Shown: positions 14,845 to 16,808 of the stretch, in pieces | How the letters are laid out: every line of letters starts with the position of its first letter | Position numbering within the stretch: the stretch's first letter is position 1 | Assembly (NCBI GenBank): GCA_003561595.1 | Contig: PWWF01000227.1 | Span: forward strand, 1-16,808 | Origin: Paracoccaceae bacterium | GTDB taxonomy: Bacteria; Pseudomonadota; Alphaproteobacteria; Rhodobacterales; Rhodobacteraceae | Direction: 5' to 3' | DNA length: 16,808 nucleotides | Position numbers and translations under genes: made by a program | The notes under the pieces: model-generated | Database searches by the model: none | Told to the model about the DNA's origin: nothing | What the model saw: only the letters and a program-made list of their open reading frames with translations

Positions 14845-16152
14845 CTACAGGACATACCGGCTCAGATCGGCGGACCGCGCCAGATCGCCCAGATTGCGCT
14901 CGACATGGTCGGCATCAATGGTCACGCGCTCACCTGCCTTGTCGGGCGCATGAAAGGACAGTTCCTCAAATACCCGCTCCATCACGGTATACAGCCGTCG
15001 CGCCCCGATATTCTCGACCGACTGGTTCACATCGGCCGCGATTCGCGCCAGCGCGGCGATCCCGTCCTCGGTGAAACTGACCTCGACCTCTTCGGTCGCC
15101 ATCAGCGCGACATACTGACGGGTCAGCGCGTTATCCGTCTCGGTCAGGATGCGGATGAAATCCGCCTCGGTCAGCGCGCGCAGTTCAACGCGGATGGGCA
15201 GGCGCCCCTGCAATTCGGGCAACAGGTCCGAGGGTTTGGCAATGTGAAAAGCCCCGCTTGCGATGAACAGGATATGGTCGGTCTTGACCGGCCCATGCTT
15301 GGTGCTGACCGTCGTCCCCTCGATCAGCGGCAGCAGGTCGCGCTGCACGCCTTCACGGCTGACATCGCCCCCGCGCGCATCCGTACGGGCGCAGACCTTG
15401 TCGATCTCATCCAGAAACACGATGCCATTCTGCTCGACCGCCTCCAGCGCCAGGGTCTTGACGGTCTCGTCATCCAGCAGCTTGTCAGCCTCTTCCGCGA
15501 TCAGCAGATCATGGCTTTCGGCCACCGTGACCTTCTTGCGCACCGTGCGCCCACCCAGCGCCTTGCCGAAAATCTCGCCGATATTCAGCATCTGCCCGCC
15601 CCCCGGCTGGCCCGGCAGATCAAACATGCCGCCCATGGGGTTCGAGCTATCCGTCACCTCGATCTCGATCTCGGTATTGTCCAGCTCGCCCGAGAGAAGC
15701 TTGCGGCGGAACATCTCGCGCGTGCCCTCGCGCGCAGTCTCACCAGCCAGCGCGGCAATCACCCGGTCCTCGGCAGCCTGATGCGCGCGCGCCTTGACCT
15801 CCTCACGCATATGATCGCGCGTCATGATGATCGCGGAATCGACCAGATCGCGGATGATCTGCTCGACATCGCGCCCGACATAGCCCACTTCGGTAAATTT
15901 TGTCGCCTCGACCTTCAGAAACGGCGCACGCGCCAGCTTGGCCAGACGGCGGCTGATCTCGGTCTTGCCGACGCCGGTAGGCCCGATCATCAGGATATTC
16001 TTGGGATAGACCTCTTCCTGCAGATCATCCGGCAACTGCTTGCGCCGCCAGCGATTGCGCAGGGCGACAGCCACCGCACGCTTGGCTTCCTTCTGGCCGA
16101 TGATGAACCGGTCCAGTTCGCTGACAATCTCGCGCGGGGTAAGGTCGGTCAT
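14845..16152 (-). CDS. hslU: ATP-dependent protease ATPase subunit HslU
   Basis: The 435-residue product is full length for HslU (ClpY), the AAA+ unfoldase that feeds substrates to the HslV peptidase in the cytosol. Walker A is GPTGVGKT (57-64), the pore loop GYVG lies at 90-93, the inserted I-domain covers about 110-245, and Walker B is [12 protein letters not shown] sensor-2 region near [12 protein letters not shown] and the C-terminal DLSRYVL, which docks into HslV, are intact. AAGGGA precedes the ATG at 16152; the longer in-frame start at 16323 would run into the brnT leader and lacks homology. hslV, normally just upstream, is not there; the divergent brnTA pair is. Confidence 0.98.
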   Translation of the reverse strand: MTDLTPREIVSELDRFIIGQKEAKRAVAVALRNRWRRKQLPDDLQEEVYPKNILMIGPTGVGKTEISRRLAKLARAPFLKVEATKFTEVGYVGRDVEQIIRDLVDSAIIMTRDHMREEVKARAHQAAEDRVIAALAGETAREGTREMFRRKLLSGELDNTEIEIEVTDSSNPMGGMFDLPGQPGGGQMLNIGEIFGKALGGRTVRKKVTVAESHDLLIAEEADKLLDDETVKTLALEAVEQNGIVFLDEIDKVCARTDARGGDVSREGVQRDLLPLIEGTTVSTKHGPVKTDHILFIASGAFHIAKPSDLLPELQGRLPIRVELRALTEADFIRILTETDNALTRQYVALMATEEVEVSFTEDGIAALARIAADVNQSVENIGARRLYTVMERVFEELSFHAPDKAGERVTIDADHVERNLGDLARSADLSRYVL

Positions 16153-16176
16153 GGAGTGTCCCTTCTTGTGCTTGCG

Positions 16177-16208
16177 CAGAGATAGAGGCTTGGGGGGCGG
16201 AATTGAAG
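16177..16208 (-). promoter_or_regulatory. Candidate heat-shock (RpoH-type) promoter of hslU
   Basis: On the minus strand CTTC (16208-16205) is followed by an 18-base spacer and TCTATCTCTG (16186-16177). This fits the alphaproteobacterial RpoH pattern as I recall it, CTTG-N17/18-CYTATNTNNG, except for one mismatch in each half. The start would be about 20 bases before the hslU ATG. A heat-shock promoter is expected for hslU. Confidence 0.35.
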
Positions 16209-16211
16209 GGG

Positions 16212-16242
16212 TTGCGCATTGCATGGTCGAAGTGTATATACA
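16212..16242 (+). promoter_or_regulatory. Candidate brnTA promoter with a palindromic operator
   Basis: TTGCGC (16212-16217), a 17-base spacer and TATATA (16235-16240) form a good promoter. The -10 sits inside the perfect 10-bp palindrome TGTATATACA (16233-16242). BrnA is known to repress its own promoter, so this palindrome is a natural operator candidate. The leader to brnT would be about 80 bases. Confidence 0.5.
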
Positions 16243-16273
16243 AGACACCTGCCACAGAGCGAGAGGAACACAA

Positions 16274-16405
16274 ATGAAACTTCGTGCATGTCCAGCTGGG
16301 GCATCCGAGGGATCTAGGAACAAAAATGGATCACTTCTCTTTTCAGTGGGACGAAATCAAACGCCTATCGAACGTCAACAAACATCAGATCGACTTCGCA
16401 GATGA
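16274..16405 (+). CDS. Possible small leader ORF overlapping brnT
   Basis: A 43-codon frame starts at ATG 16274, seven bases after GAGAGGA, a better ribosome binding site than that of brnT itself. It runs into brnT in another frame and ends at 16405. The peptide is basic and polar (it starts [11 protein letters not shown]) with no recognised family. It may be chance, a translational leader that tunes brnT expression, or the remnant of an older gene. Confidence 0.2.
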   Translation: MKLRACPAGASEGSRNKNGSLLFSVGRNQTPIERQQTSDRLRR

Positions 16406-16631
16406 CGCCGAAATCTTCACGGCAGATCACCTGATCCTTCCAGCACGTAGCGATATCGAGGCTCGATGGATCGCCGTCGGCGCTTTGTCAGATCAGATTA
16501 TCGCTGTCATATTCACACTGCGTGAAGATGTGATCCGCATCATGTCCGCCCGAAAGGCCCGCAAAGATGAGCGAGAACGATATCAAGACCTACACGCTCG
16601 ACGAAATCCGCCAGATGAAATCCCTCACTGA
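16326..16631 (+). CDS. brnT: BrnT family toxin of a type II toxin-antitoxin system
   Basis: The 101-residue product has the BrnT layout: [26 protein letters not shown] at the N-terminus (KH is the conserved pair), a central ARWIAVGAL strand, and [18 protein letters not shown] near the end. BrnT is a RelE-like ribonuclease that blocks translation; BrnA neutralises it. The ATG at 16326 places the family motif at the N-terminus, with AGGA nine bases upstream. A GTG at 16284 in frame would add 14 residues without family match. brnA starts inside this gene, 65 bases before its stop, in another frame. Composition is less GC-rich than neighbouring hslU, which suits horizontal acquisition. Confidence 0.88.
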   Translation: MDHFSFQWDEIKRLSNVNKHQIDFADDAEIFTADHLILPARSDIEARWIAVGALSDQIIAVIFTLREDVIRIMSARKARKDERERYQDLHARRNPPDEIPH

Positions 16632-16808
16632 CTGGGACAAACTGCGCGCGCAAGGCGATTACGAGGGTGAACAGGAATTTCCGGTGGACTGGACCCGCGC
16701 CGAACTGGTCACGCCAGAGCCGAAAAAAGCGATCTCGCTGCGCGTCGATCCCGATGTGCTGGACTTCTTCAAGTCACAGGGCCCCGGCTACCAGACCCGC
16801 ATGAACGC
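16567..16808 (+). CDS. brnA: BrnA family antitoxin, C-terminus beyond the window
   Basis: The frame runs 80 codons from ATG 16567 to the right edge and is incomplete. The N-terminal part ([23 protein letters not shown]) resembles the toxin-wrapping region of BrnA. The KKAISLRVDPDVLDFFKSQG segment followed by YQTRMNA is the ribbon-helix-helix DNA-binding domain typical of the family. BrnA binds BrnT and represses the shared promoter. The upstream ATG was preferred to the internal ATG at 16615 because the family begins with this region. The 65-base overlap with brnT implies tight coupling of the two proteins. Confidence 0.88.
   Translation, partial: MSENDIKTYTLDEIRQMKSLTDWDKLRAQGDYEGEQEFPVDWTRAELVTPEPKKAISLRVDPDVLDFFKSQGPGYQTRMN

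Noticed and set aside
16153..16323. N-terminal extension of hslU from an upstream in-frame start
   Set aside because: It would overlap the brnTA promoter region, and the conserved HslU start is at 16152 with a good ribosome binding site.

Overview
The window comes from a GC-rich alphaproteobacterium, most probably a member of the Rhodobacteraceae. The cellulose synthase here aligns residue for residue with the numbered catalytic and regulatory residues I recall for Rhodobacter sphaeroides BcsA. No rRNA, tRNA, CRISPR array, insertion sequence or prophage was seen. This is mostly chromosomal core and exopolysaccharide sequence with one toxin-antitoxin pair at the right edge.

Layout. (1) Positions 1-7747, minus strand, hold a tightly coupled cellulose operon, read right to left: bcsN-like lipoprotein, bcsA (c-di-GMP-activated synthase), bcsB (periplasmic partner), bcsZ (GH8 endoglucanase) and a TPR exporter-type protein cut by the left edge. 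The last four genes overlap at their stop and start codons. (2) Positions 7748-8176 are non-coding and hold a candidate bcs promoter, a perfect 9-bp inverted repeat over its -35, an 11-bp direct repeat and a strong hairpin in the predicted long leader. (3) Positions 8177-9818, minus strand: thyA and folA, three bases apart, then a short ribosome hibernation factor. (4) gloA (glyoxalase I) on the plus strand, meeting an ExeA/GspA-type AAA ATPase tail to tail with one base between stop codons. (5) A 415-bp spacer rich in small inverted repeats separates the ATPase from a divergent phosphoglycosyl transferase and a rhomboid protease. (6) Positions 13170-14759, minus strand: tpiA, an A-type Fe-S carrier and a SufT-like MIP18 protein. 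(7) hslU on the minus strand, then a divergent brnT-brnA toxin-antitoxin pair on the plus strand, with brnA cut by the right edge.

How the genes fit together. BcsA makes and extrudes glucan in response to c-di-GMP, BcsB guides it through the periplasm, BcsZ trims it, and the TPR protein and BcsN-like lipoprotein probably serve export or assembly at the outer membrane. The ATPase and sugar transferase suggest a second, undecaprenyl-linked polysaccharide. The remainder is housekeeping: nucleotide and folate synthesis, methylglyoxal detoxification, glycolysis, Fe-S maturation and proteolysis.

No clearly new multi-gene system was found. The points most worth a second look are the composite regulatory region ahead of bcs, a Glu in place of the expected Asp general base in BcsZ, and the brnTA pair sitting where hslV would be expected beside hslU.
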